Source: Liolophura sinensis (Eukaryota > Mollusca > Polyplacophora > Chitonida > Chitonidae). From it: a DNA stretch of 64,000 nucleotides. Position 1 is the first letter of the stretch. Each line of letters starts with the position of its first letter. Of this stretch, positions 19,001 to 28,877 are shown one piece after another. Location of the stretch: assembly GCF_032854445.1 (NCBI RefSeq), contig NC_088295.1, positions 90,169,836 to 90,233,835 of the forward strand, given 5' to 3'. Position numbers and translations under genes: made by a program. The notes below the pieces were generated by a model. It was not told where the DNA came from and searched no databases. It saw nothing but the letters and a program-made list of their open reading frames with translations.

Positions 19001-21866
19001 GCGAGTCTTGTGAGTACAAACTTAGCCCTATAGGAGAGCTGAATTACCTCTTCAGTAGATAATCAACATGGTCAAAGCTGTGAAGCAAGGACAGTTTAAT
19101 AAGTGGCTGTGAATTCCCATAGATGTTAATGCTGAATTGTCAGAGGAAGCTGTGGCTAAATATCTGTTTCTGTAGGAATGAATGAATGATTATGGCTTAA
19201 CACCACATGCTTTGACAATATTTCAGACATACAGTACAATGGCACTCTTCTCTAAGAAACCTTTGGGCGTGTTATTTATAGTGACGATGAGTTTTATACA
19301 GTGTAGCTGCCTTGTATTAAACAGTTACAAAATGTGTTTGTAAAGAGAGCAGAACTCTACACATTAAGGTGTTTTCTCCAAATGACTACATATGGTAAGA
19401 GAAGCAAAATGCTTATCATTTGGAAAGTGGTAAAATTTTATGTGACCTAAATCATGTGTTTATTTATTTGAACAGACAACACCAGGGAAGCAGACGGAAG
19501 GAATGGGCCTCCACCGTAAGTAAAATAGGCAGATTTACCAACTGCATGTATGAATGTGAGTGTGTGAGGCTGCAGCTTGGAGTCAGTTCTTGGCCCAGAC
19601 TAGCTTTAGGTCAGGAGGGTTGTCAGATTGTACTTGGCAAAGGGTGATGATTTGCATGTACTTCTGGCATCCCTTCTTCCGCTTTAAACATGACCTGTTA
19701 AACATAACTTTCATATCGGTGAAATTGGTAGAGCGTCCGCTTTGGGAGGCGGCAGATCCAGGGTCAATCTTGGGTTGGGTCACACCTAAGACCTTAAAAG
19801 AGGAAGTTGTAAAATCCTCGCTTGGCTTTCATCATGAAGGGGATAGTGAAACGATTTGTTGACCCTTATCAATATATTTGCTCATGCAGGGCAGCTAACT
19901 TGCCTTCAGTAAATCTCAGTGAAGCAGCACTAGGTAAAAGAGTGGTGGAAATCCATCCTGCAACAAGGAGGCACGTTACATGCACACTAAGGACTCCTTC
20001 GTCATCATGACTGAAAAATTGTTAAGTATGGAGTTAAACCTCAAGCACTCACTCAAGCACTCAGTGAAAACTTTTGGGGTCAGTGTTACATCAGTCATAA
20101 AGATCAATAAGTTAACAACAAATTTGGTTGGAAATTGTTGAGCATGACATAGAACGACTGCGAATGTACATGATATTTTTGCTCATTTTCATAGCTTAAA
20201 TACCTGTGGACAACATTATCCGAGGACAATTCACTATGATACCATCATATTAACCTACTTATTTTTTAACCTCGATTTATTGTTGTTCATTTCAGAGTGG
20301 CCAAGAAACCAGAGATGCATGAGAACAGTATGTACGACACAACAGGAGATAACCAGGTGAGTAGTGCTTTGTCTGTGTGGTTAGTACCTGCCCCCTCCTC
20401 TCCCACAGTCACCAGGCTGTGAAACCTCCTCATGTTGGCTCTCTGGCCAACAAAACATTATAAGTCAGCTTGTTTCTTAATACAGTTGTTTAGAGTTACG
20501 TGCCATAAAAGTATTTTCTAGCAAGGTTATGAAAAACTGATTTAGAAAATTTGTGAAAGTTCGGGCCCATAGCTGGACTTCTCCTCATTGTCAGATGAGT
20601 ACTACATATGCATGTGTGCTTCCTGTTCAAAACCAAGGTGCGTACCAACAAGGGCATTGCAGTGTGCCATGTTCCAGATGTGCAATCACCTGGACGCACA
20701 AAGCTCAAGTTCACAATTTGTTTTAAACAGTGAATCTTTTACATTCCCACCACCTTTACTTCTTGTCGCACCTTGGGGACAATAAGGAATTAATAGCGCT
20801 CTTGTGGCAGTTTGCACTGTTTGTTGAAGACTGCTCGTCCTCCACAGGTTATAAAGTTTGTAACTTACCAAAGGTTTCTGGCTTAGGCTTGGGCTTGTGG
20901 GTTTCCTACACCCAGCAAACTGACAGCAGTCCTATAAGTGAAAAGTTTTTGAGTGTTGTATTCAGCAAGATTCAAATCCAATAACCCTTATCTTTATGGG
21001 GGGCCAAATTAACATTTAATCGAATCAGTAAATGCTTTATGGATATAATTTTCCATTAAATGGTAATTTGGCTGTTCTGGCCCCCTGTATCTCTTACATG
21101 TGAAAGACACTTTTGTGCTGAACATCTTATGGCCAGTATTTATGAATCTTTGATCGCAGCTTATAGTAAATGTTTGTAATTTTCTGTTATTTTGTTTTGT
21201 TGTCTAACCATAAAAATTGAAGTTGTTCAGAAATCAATCCCCTCTCTAACATGACTCGTGTCCACTTTGCTTCTGTCTCACTCATCTTCTGTTTACTGCC
21301 CCCTTTCAGTCTTTGCTTTTATTGCCATATACATGTACATGTAATTCTTACTTCCTTGGGTCATGTGATACAAATCTGCGCAGTGCAAAACGTTCCCTGG
21401 GTATCAGTGATCATTGAGAGCTGTTTCGGGGCATGGGTGTATGAGCAATTAAATTAGCTTTTAGGGCTAATATCCAAAATTCTAAATTCTAATGAAAAAA
21501 GGCTAGCTCTGCTTCTGCTGTGAATTTGCAGCAGAGCATGGTAACACATGTTATTATGAAACTGCTATAAAACAAGACAAAATAACAGACATAATGGCTG
21601 CAAAAGATTACTGTGTTTAAATTATAAATCGGCTAGTGGAAACAGGACATGAACTTGAAACTAAATTTGGCTCCTTTGGTTTTGGCTCTTTCCAGCGAAA
21701 CAAGCATACACCCCAGAGTAGGCCCGAGAGGGAGCCTTTGCATTACGCAGAGCTAGATTTGGTGCGGGCTCCTAACTCAGTAGATAGTTCCAACTCGCCC
21801 ACAATTGACCGGGTGCGACGGACAGGCCAGGCCACGCCCTACGCTGAAATCCAGCTCCCTGTATAG
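7002..21866 (+). CDS. Gene A: two-Ig-domain ITIM/ITSM membrane receptor (spliced)
   Basis: Eight exons join in phase: 7002-7059, 9802-10195, 13712-14122, 14307-14357, 18887-19009, 19476-19515, 20296-20356 and 21696-21866. The product is about 430 residues: signal peptide, Ig1, Ig2, Thr/Pro stalk, one transmembrane helix and a cytoplasmic tail of about 100 residues with LHYAEL (ITIM, [SIVL]xYxx[IVL]) and TPYAEI (ITSM type, TxYxx[VI]). In vertebrate receptors of this plan such tyrosines, once phosphorylated, recruit SH2 phosphatases such as SHP-1/SHP-2 and dampen signalling. Extracellular introns are all phase 1, typical of Ig-superfamily exon shuffling. All junctions have GT/AG. The one defect is a frame disruption in exon 2. 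A second terminal exon lies at 33399-33530. Ligand unknown; role in immunity or self-recognition is inferred. Confidence 0.85.
7060..9801 (+). other. Gene A intron 1
   Basis: 2.7 kb, phase 1, GTAAGT...TTGCAG. AT-rich unique sequence; I see no repeat or extra exon. Confidence 0.6.
9802..10195 (+). CDS. Gene A exon 2: Ig-like domain 1, frame-disrupted
   Basis: Acceptor TTGCAG|TG and donor CATG|GTAAG bound the exon. The first half reads in phase as SVSPTSLNEGSTLMITC and onward to LLYKLG, the B- and C-strand region of an Ig domain, but stops at TAG 9975-9977. The second half is open in the +1 frame and contains RANVTTS (N-glycosylation site), SGFFELRI and SVRCSDPASFRC, the F-strand cysteine region. 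The exon is 394 nt; phase 1 in and out needs a multiple of three, so there is one extra base. The break lies between 9913 and 9974, which includes GGGG (9936-9939) and CCCC (9967-9970). No tryptophan is seen in strand C. Confidence 0.8.
10376..10525 (+). mobile_element. SINE-1 copy, diverged, partial
   Basis: GACCCAGGAGCCTC, then GTTCAGCTCATACTGGCTTC and CTCCATAATGCTG follow the family order, but both ends are lost. Confidence 0.65.
10728..10962 (+). mobile_element. SINE-1 copy, diverged
   Basis: CAATGCGGTCGCTGTGAGTT, the middle part and the tail GTATAAGTGAAATACTCTTG with a terminal AAATAAATAAATAAAT are all present; the tRNA-like head is degraded. Confidence 0.8.
12170..12535 (-). mobile_element. 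SINE-2, complete, with target-site duplication
   Basis: A second tRNA-headed family: on the minus strand the head CCGGCCCGGATAGCACAGTT leads into a body containing CTTCCTCGCTTGGCGTTCAG and GTCCTGCAACAAGGAGGCAC and ends in (CACT)n. The direct repeat CTGAAACATGGAG at 12157-12169 and 12536-12548 is the target-site duplication. The small minus ORF inside (12215-12418) is not a gene. Confidence 0.88.
13712..14122 (+). CDS. Gene A exon 3: Ig-like domain 2
   Basis: 411 nt, phase 1 to 1. Reading begins VTQSIQVTGAQDCG and shows the Ig core: ELTCSG (B-strand Cys), AIWYKQ (C-strand Trp) and LRISCEISS (F-strand Cys). An N-terminal cluster DCGTFIDPDCAMC adds three cysteines, and NACTVLGRSTLTY adds one between the canonical pair; the same extra Cys before STLT occurs in gene B. 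MNKTD is a glycosylation site. The domain is longer than a minimal Ig fold. An in-frame Met upstream of the acceptor is not the start. Confidence 0.88.
14307..14357 (+). CDS. Gene A exon 4: Thr/Pro stalk
   Basis: A 51-nt exon between TTTTCAG and GTAAGT, phase 1 to 1, encodes GLMSVTTPPPQGPDAST: a short stalk likely to be O-glycosylated. The exon and about 110 bp of preceding intron are duplicated at 37.99-38.13 kb. Gene B has a comparable exon at 50093-50161. Confidence 0.8.
15525..15763 (+). mobile_element. Dispersed repeat, copy in gene A intron 4
   Basis: GCTCACCCTGACA, CCAACATGTAC, ATAAATGTGTGG, TCTATCCACTATAA and TGACAATCGAGAGCTAATAG occur in this order here and, inverted, at about 49095-49445 in gene B's intron 3. 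No terminal repeats or coding capacity seen. The satellite to its right continues the same element. Confidence 0.7.
15764..18598 (+). repeat. 59-bp satellite array, about 48 units
   Basis: Units read GTGCCATTGGTGAAGTACAT, AAGGGCTTTTACAACATGGC and TGCTCGGAGTGAATCATCA, exact period 59. Three main variants differ at the second block's end: GGCTGCTCGGAGTG (A), GGTTACTTGGAGTA (B), GGCTGCTTCAAGTG (C), combined with TTGGTG, TTGACG or TTGGCG. Near the right end (about 17.95-18.48 kb) units cycle C-B-A, a 177-bp higher-order repeat. It lies entirely inside an intron. Confidence 0.95.
18887..19009 (+). CDS. Gene A exon 5: transmembrane helix
   Basis: 123 nt, phase 1 to 1. It encodes EAGLGGGP, then about 23 hydrophobic residues (IAGIVIGIIALIVLVVVLVY) and FLWYRRRDSGES. 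The Arg run just after the helix is a stop-transfer signal and orients the protein with its C-terminus in the cytoplasm. There is no charged residue inside the helix, so pairing with an ITAM adaptor is not suggested. Confidence 0.88.
19476..19515 (+). CDS. Gene A exon 6: juxtamembrane tail
   Basis: 40 nt, phase 1 in and phase 2 out, between TTGAACAG and GTAAGT. It encodes YNTREADGRNGPPP; with the next exon the PPPVAKKP stretch resembles an SH3 ligand. Short cytoplasmic exons are usual in such receptors. Confidence 0.75.
19722..20062 (+). mobile_element. SINE-2 copy
   Basis: TTGGTAGAGCGTCCGCTTTG, the body with CTTCCTCGCTTGGC-like and CTGCAACAAGGAGGCAC words, and the tail CTCAAGCACTCACTC, plus strand. 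The head is slightly degraded. Confidence 0.8.
20296..20356 (+). CDS. Gene A exon 7: cytoplasmic tail
   Basis: 61 nt, phase 2 in and phase 0 out, between TTTCAG and GTGAGT. It encodes VAKKPEMHENSMYDTTGDNQ. The tyrosine in SMYDTT is not an ITIM. Its phase-0 end is compatible with both downstream terminal exons (21696 and 33399), which makes it the branching point for alternative tails. Confidence 0.8.
20357..21695 (+). other. Gene A intron 7
   Basis: 1.3 kb, phase 0, unique sequence, no repeat or exon seen. Confidence 0.55.
21696..21866 (+). CDS. Gene A exon 8A: ITIM/ITSM terminal exon
   Basis: Acceptor CTTTCCAG|CGA; 57 codons in phase 0 ending at TAG 21864-21866. LHYAEL (21738-21755) satisfies the ITIM consensus and TPYAEI (21834-21851) the TxYxx[VI] switch-motif consensus; the two tyrosines are 32 residues apart, with a Ser/Asn-rich linker. 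This spacing and order (ITIM, then a membrane-distal ITSM) is that of vertebrate inhibitory receptors such as Siglecs and PD-1. The protein ends AEIQLPV. The reading is supported by splice phase and stop position together. Confidence 0.88.
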   Translation, partial: RNKHTPQSRPEREPLHYAELDLVRAPNSVDSSNSPTIDRVRRTGQATPYAEIQLPV

Positions 21867-22699
21867 CTACCTGCGGGTTACAAGTCGCTGTCAACTTGGG
21901 TCATGTGCATTCATGTTTCTGTCTTGTCTATAGCAAGAATGGTGTGAGATTGCCTAGGACTATGTCAGGCATTACAGACGGCTTTGATGTGTACAGCCGT
22001 TTAATGCATGGTGAAGAATGATGGGAGTAACTAGTTCACACTTTGCGCATGCACAGGTTTGAAAATGATCTCTGAATGCTTCGTTAGATGGTTTATACAG
22101 TCTTTATCTGTCAGCAGTCTCAAGTCTGATCATCAATGTCAGGCAGGATATGGACTTCTTACATTTGTACAGTTAATTTCATTAAGAGATACCTTAGTTT
22201 TAATTTAGTTTTAATAGCTGTCATTCATGTGCTGTTCAGCTCATTCACTTCTGTATTATACTGCATGCATGTTGGGCATTGTTTGTATTCATGTAAGTTG
22301 AAGAATTCGTTGAATATTTGTAGAGGTAACTGTGCAGTGGTTAAATCCATTGTTCTGAGAACCCTTTGGTATTATAGCTGGCTGTCACTCTTTGTTATAC
22401 TGGATGCTATTGTGGTATCAGACACATGCGTCTAACTTTCTCATGAGTCCATAACTTTGGGGGTTGAATAACTGATTTACAATTAGAGCTGAGATGGTGT
22501 CTCTGACCATTATTAGCCTTTCCTTAACACCTGGCAGGTATTATGGTGCAGAGTGTGTAGCTTTCCAAATAGAGAGCACAGGTTTGTGATCACAGGTTCA
22601 AATTTTGTCCGTGATACTTTAGTAAGTGAGATCAGGGCCTGAGGAGTAAACTTGTAATGATAAGGATACTGCACAGGTAAGGATAGCAGGCAGAGTGTG

Positions 22700-23400
22700 C
22701 CTGGGCTTAGTCAGTAGCTGGTAGTGTGCTGCTGAATGTGTTGATAATGGTTTGATAGGAGTGAAAGTGGATGATGTACCTGGGTTAAGTCAGCTAGTAG
22801 TGTGCTGTTAAATGTGTTGATAATGGTTTGATAGGAGTGAAAGTGGATGATATACCTGGGCTTAGTCAGCTGGTAGTGTGCTGTTAAATGTGTTGATAAT
22901 GGTTCTATAGGAGTGAAAGTGGATGATATACCAGGGTTTAGTCAACTGGTAGTGTGTTGTTAAATGTGTTGATAATGGTTAGATAGGAGTGAAAGTGGAT
23001 GATATACCAGGGTTTAGTCAACTGGTAGTGTGCTGTTAAATGTGTTGATAATGGTTAGATAGGAGTGAAAGTGGATGATGTACCTGGGTTAAGTCAGCTA
23101 GTAGTGTGCTGTTAAATGTGTTGATAATGGTTTGATAGGAGTGAAAGTGGATGATATATCTGGGTTTAGTCAACTGTAGTGTGCTGTTAAATGTGTTGAT
23201 AATGGTTAGATAAGAGTGAAAGTAGATGATGTACCTGGGTTTTGTCAGCTGGTAGTGTGCTGTTAAATATGTTGATAATGGTTAGATAGGAGTGAAAGTG
23301 GATGATGTACCTGGGTTGAGTCAAGTGGTAGTGTGCTGTTAAATGTGTTAATAATGATTCAACAGAGGTGATGGTGGAAGATCAAGTGTGCCTGGGTTTA
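22700..23400 (+). repeat. 76-bp minisatellite, about 9 units
   Basis: Units contain GTCAGCTGGTAGTGTGCTGT, TAAATGTGTTGATAATGGTT and AGGAGTGAAAGTGGATGATG. The end units are more diverged than the middle. Confidence 0.9.
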
Positions 23401-23681
23401 TTCAGTAGCTGGTAGTGTGGGATCAAGGGTTAGTGTAGATAAGGATGCTATGCAGATGATACTGGTAGGTACATGTACAGGTGCGCCCGGATTTAAATGT
23501 GGTATTAGTTGTTGGACTAAAGATTTGTGTTGGTGAAGTTAGGTACAAGTGATGGCTTCAGGTATACATGTAGATGTGCCCAGTTTAAGGTTGTTGGTAT
23601 TTCCATATCAGCACTTCTTAACAGTGTTCACTCCAAAAAGAAAACAACCCGGTGCAGGATGACACCTGTGCGCATTCTTAT

Positions 23682-23829
23682 ACCCCAACAACTCTCAGTG
23701 GGCAACACGGTACCACAGGAATACTTTGTGGGCAGCACAGTGACAAAGGAACTCTCAGTGGGTAACACACTACCACATCAACCCTCTGTAGAAGATGAAA
23801 ATAAAGGAGATGGCATGGAAAGTTTATGA
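23682..23829 (+). other. Short ORF end with three 30-bp repeats
   Basis: Three 30-bp units (AACTCTCAGTGGGCAACACG-type) lie in a 100-codon open frame that ends at TGA 23827-23829 (LSVGNT, YFVGST, LSVGNT, then PSVEDENKGDGMESL). A neighbouring frame is also open in phase 0 behind a CAG. It could be another terminal exon, but no strong acceptor singles out a frame; I do not call a gene. Confidence 0.25.
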
Positions 23830-25135
23830 AGTAGAACTCTTGCCTTTTCTAAGCTCCACTCAAGCAATTATGGTGTAAGCTGGTGTAGGCTAAAGCTTGG
23901 CATTTTGAAATCATTTTTCAGTCTTTTATCAGGAAAATTTGGATCTATTGTACTTATACATGTAGGCATATAGGTCTTGAATGACCAGGTGTGGCTTTAA
24001 TCTCCACAGCTGGTTGTTTGAAGCTTCTTGTTCTCTCGGGAATGTTTTTACAGGGGGTATGAAAGTGTATGAAATTATGTACTTGTAAATATATAGATAT
24101 ATATATATATTTTGAGCATCTCCTAGTGACAGGTAGACTGACATAGTTCAATGTCCTGTTGTGGAAAACTGTGCCAGAATGGGGAGGGGATGGTGAGGAC
24201 AGGACTGATGTAAATATAATCTGGCCTTTGACTGAGTCAACAGAAGGTCTGTGTGCAGGGTAGGTGACTCACAAGGACAGAGGTACATGTATGTTTGTTC
24301 TGGGTTATAGTTTATCCTCAACACTGCCCACTCTCCTGTCCAGGCTGAAATACCATAACAATGAGTCTCAGGCTACTTCCTCATTGCACTGCCCCACACA
24401 CATGTAAGTCATGAGACCAACTTTGATGTACCTATCTCAGATGTGACATTGTTTCTTACTGCTCTGAGGTAGTCAGCTTTAACACAATCCTTAAACATTC
24501 CAGCACTGACAGAGTATATATGCAGTTTTGGTGCTGTGTTATCTGATACACTTGTATGTAATGTATATATGATCAGAATAGGGATAGCCAGAAATACACA
24601 AACATGCTTAGTATATTGTTAACAACTACTCCACACATCTGTGTATCTGCTATATGTTTTTTTTGTGTTGAGTAGATACATTTTGGCAAACCTTTATGGT
24701 GGGAACAAGGAAGTACATGGCCATGGTAGATAGACTTCCCTGCAGATACATTTCATTACATGCAGAGAACTGGCCAGGTGTTATACCATGTTAACTAAAC
24801 TTTTTGCCCAGGTTCCAGATTATCATTATATCTGGGTGGTTGAGAACAGTGCTAGAAAACTTTGTAAGGAAATGGTTTTTATTATTTTTAGGATAATATC
24901 TACATGTATGTGGTGGATAAAAGATTTGACTACTACAAGAGGCTAAATCCCATTTAACAAAGAATACCACATACTCATTCTCAGGAAGCAATGATACACA
25001 GCTGTTCAACAGTTGAGATTTACCTGAAGTGGGATTGTTTCTATATTATACTGTAGTGGTTTGAATGAAGGGAAGAGGGTGTAGTTGTAATGTTCAGAGA
25101 ATATCTTTCAATTTCATTGATGTGAAATGTTAAGA

Positions 25136-25446
25136 AATATGTTGATAGTGGGTGTAGTTGTACAGGTGTGTTAGCAGTACTAGATTATGCATGTTTGTAG
25201 TGAATATAGTATATATAATGAGCTGTACAGGTGTGTTAGCAGCACTAGATTGTACATGTTTATTGTGAGTGTAGTATATACACTGAGCTGTACAGGTGTG
25301 TTAGCAGCACTAGATTGTACATGTTTATTGTGAGTGTAGTATATACACTGAGCTGTACAGGTGTGTTAGCAGCACTAGATTGTACATGTTTATTGTGAGT
25401 GTAGTATATACACTGAGCTGTACAGGTGTGTTAGCAGTACTAGATT
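25136..25446 (+). repeat. 65-bp minisatellite, about 4.5 units
   Basis: GAGCTGTACAGGTGTGTTAG, CAGCACTAGATTGTACATGT and TTATTGTGAGTGTAGTATAT repeat nearly identically; the central three units are almost perfect. Confidence 0.92.
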
Positions 25447-27221
25447 ATACAGCTAGTGGGCGTTGTGAGACTTGATCTACATGGCTGTAAGCAATAACCA
25501 ATTTGACAGCTAATTCCAGTAAGGTCTTAATTAAGGCATGTTTGAGTAAATTATTGATAGATTTACTGGTCTGATACATTTCACATGCTATAATCTATTA
25601 CATTGCACCAGTCTGCAGTATGGAAGGTTTTCAGTGTTGGAGGAATTAACTGATATCTCCTTTAACATCCCTCTATCTTTATGTTCAAGTTCTCCCCAAA
25701 TACCCATTATGATATGTCTAATAGAATGAGGCCATAAGCTTACATAGATCATCTCTGTAGTGTTTGTAGTGCTTGTTGACAAGTTGAATCTAGGTTTTAC
25801 AACTACGATAATGTTCATATATTATGAGGGTGGTGGACAGGTGAAGATTTTGTGTGAGAGAGGGACTGTGGGTTTAGGGCTGTTAGCCAGGCTGTGCCAT
25901 GCTCTTTTAGCTGGTACACCCTTCTCCTCTGGAAAGTTGTATATTAATAGTCCTGTATAGCTGTCAGCGTACCAGGCAGTTCTCACAGCTTCACACACAC
26001 ACAATACTACAATAGCCTCAGCCTAACTACTGAAATATTTAAAGTATGCCTTAGGACATGTTGTCAAGTAAAAAAACTGGAGGGCAGTCACCAAAATATC
26101 CGGCTTTTACTAAGCGGAGTGCTTGTGAAAAGCTTCATGTTGTGATCTGAGCTGAAAAAGGGAGTGAGAAGCTGTGGGGGAATACACAACAATGCCTTGC
26201 ACACACACGGCCCTGGCATATGCCGGGACATAATAAGCTGTAGAAAGTCTACCAGGTAGATTTGTTCAGGGAAGATTCACTTGAACAGTAACACATTAGT
26301 CTGGAGCTACTCAGCCAGAACTTCTGGCTGTGAAAAGAATTAGCTCATACTCCACACACCGGTGTTTTGTACTGAATTTACATTTTAGATTCACATACAA
26401 ATGAAAGTTAAGGTTTTCTGAGCCAAGGTACATGTTTAAAGAGACATCCAAGTAAAATCTCTGTTTTTTGTGGTTCTGTTAAAGTCAACAGTACATTTGA
26501 ATGGTGCTTGTATAAAATAATTATATACAGTCATATCCAGTATGCATATATCCCAGGGCATTCCTTTCTTGCACAATAATCAGCATTGATGGGTGTGGAA
26601 TTCTTTTCTAATTTATGAATTTCTGAATGTGAGGTTTATACTGTCCTCAGGAAAGGATTCTCCTCTCCTTTCTTTACACTGCAGACATACACACAGGTAT
26701 ATGTGTGTTGACAAGTACCGATACGGTACGTGTTGACTTCACTCCTGAGTAGGTCATCATTCTCTGTCTTATTTGTCATGCATGCACTCTAACACACCTG
26801 AGTGTTTTAACTATTCCCCTGTACTCCAGTTATCCAGACTAGTGTATATGATGACTGGATTGATATGTTCACACCTGACAGGTAACACAGTCACGTTATA
26901 CATACAGTGTCCATCTAATATGATCCAGGTTGGCCTACATATGCCTGCCCAATATTACACATTAAGTTTAACAGGATGTACCTCTATGTTGATAAGGGAA
27001 AGACCTGTCCTTTTCAGAAGAGCTAACATTGGGTGTTGGAATAGGTGGGTTAGAAAATGTTTTAGAAAGGTGTGTTAACACGGAGTGTAAATAGCGGTTT
27101 GTAATGTGGGTCATGTAGCTGTAGATCATAATTTATCTGACATTATCTCATAAAATTTGAAGCTTACCGGAGCATGAAGCTACACTTTAATGTGGTGATA
27201 CTGGAGAATATCTCAGGTAAC

Positions 27222-27590
27222 ATGGAGAGTTTTCACCTCACAGACTATTGTACTCATACATGTCATATGGTAACAAGGAGAGTTTTCACCTCACAGACTA
27301 TTGTACTCATACATGTCATATGGTAACAAGGAGAGTTTTCACCTCACAGACTATTGTACACATACATGTCATATGGTAACAAGGAGAGTTTTCACCTCAC
27401 AGACTATTGTACACATACATGTCATATGGTAACAAGGAGAGTTTTCACCTCACAGACTATTGTACACATACATGTCATATGGTAACAAGGAGAGTTTTCA
27501 CCTCACAGACTATTGTACTCATACATGTCATATGGTAACAAGGAGAGTTTTCACCTCACAGACTATTGTACACATACATGTCATATGTCA
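27222..27590 (+). repeat. 53-bp minisatellite, 7 units
   Basis: GGTAACAAGGAGAGTTTTCA, CCTCACAGACTATTGTACAC and ATACATGTCATAT repeat with almost no divergence, suggesting recent expansion. Confidence 0.95.
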
Positions 27591-28849
27591 ACATGGTAGC
27601 TTTATAACGTGTCAACATGTGTAAGCTTTGTAAGGTAGGTCTACCTGTAGTTTTGTAAGGTGTCAACCTTAATCAGAAACACATAAAATAAATTGTGATG
27701 GAAATTTGTGAAAGGCATTATACCCAGGCTAAATTGAGCTTTTATTCCACTTGGTGTGGAGCTCTCTCATTTGAATATTCACGGCCTTACTGCTCTGATG
27801 ATGTAGTGGTATGTGCAGTCACACTGACAGTACTGTCCTGTATTTTCATACAAGGATTAGTTTAGCACATAGACAGGTCTTGTGCTAATCATAACTTTAA
27901 CATTGCATGTTGAAATAAGTGCATCTTTGTTGCAAAAATTAACATAAGTAGGCGTGGCAAATGCATACATACATACATATATACATTATTAAAGTTTGCT
28001 GTAGTATATTTTTGTAGCTGATTATTATACAGCTGATGTTATAATTGATGGACTGTTTGAGTAGTAGACATTTGTTGACATTCGTTTTGGTGCAGCTGTC
28101 TCTGATCAGCATAACATAACACCTACATGCACAAAGTCATGATAGTATGGACTGGGATATGCGTACACCTAGCTGCTTCATAAACATTCATTGGCTGATG
28201 ACTTCATGAATATACATTGCAAGCACTGACTATTCATAAAAAAAACAGCTCATGGAATATGTTTCCTGCTGAATTCTGACTAGAGTTGATAATGTTGCCT
28301 TTTTTGTGGTGTTTTAGGATAGTTTTGTGTTGACAAAGACACTGATGTAAAGTTGTCTGACTATATACTCTCAGATTTGCATGTAAATTTTCCTTAATAT
28401 ATTCAGACACATTTGTCAGAGCGCTACAAGATGAGAAATAATGCATCCATTCTTTATCAAAATAATGAGTATAAATAATGTATGTTACTGTTACTCGTGG
28501 AATTCATTGCTTGTCATATGAACTGTATCAAAGGACATATTTTCATCTCAGTTAAGTGGTGAAAAAGTTTTGAAGAAATGGCATAAGTTTTGATTGTCAA
28601 ACAGTAGGATTGAATATGTTTGAACACCTTACTCAAGATTGCCTTATGATTTGGATGTAGGGCAAAAACATTATATTATATATGGAACATGTTATACCAT
28701 TGATATTTATGCTTTTTTGTACCAGGTGCAACTGAACAGTATTTGCATGTGTTTTTAGGTAAATCAAACCATTTTGTACACAAATGATTACATTTGCTTA
28801 TAATGTACATATATGTATGATCTGTTCTATTTTTGTACATGTTATTGTA

Positions 28850-28877
28850 AATAAAAAATTTAAACACTACAAATAAA
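28850..28877 (+). terminator. Paired polyadenylation signals (candidate end of 8A transcripts)
   Basis: AATAAA occurs at 28850-28855 and 28872-28877, followed by GTGTATGGTGC, a GT-rich downstream element. Use by gene A is inference; it would make a 7-kb 3' UTR. Confidence 0.35.

Larger units (their letters stand above)
19010..20295 (+). other. Gene A introns 5 and 6
   Basis: Intron 5 (19010-19475) is unique sequence. Intron 6 (19516-20295) contains a SINE-2 copy. Nothing else seen. Confidence 0.6.
21867..28877 (+). other. Downstream of exon 8A; possible long 3' UTR with repeat arrays
   Basis: No coding exon is convincing. The stretch holds 76-, 65- and 53-bp minisatellites. A close AATAAA is at about 23799; the best signal pair is at 28850 and 28872. 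Whether the 8A transcript ends near 23.8 kb or 28.9 kb cannot be told. Confidence 0.4.
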
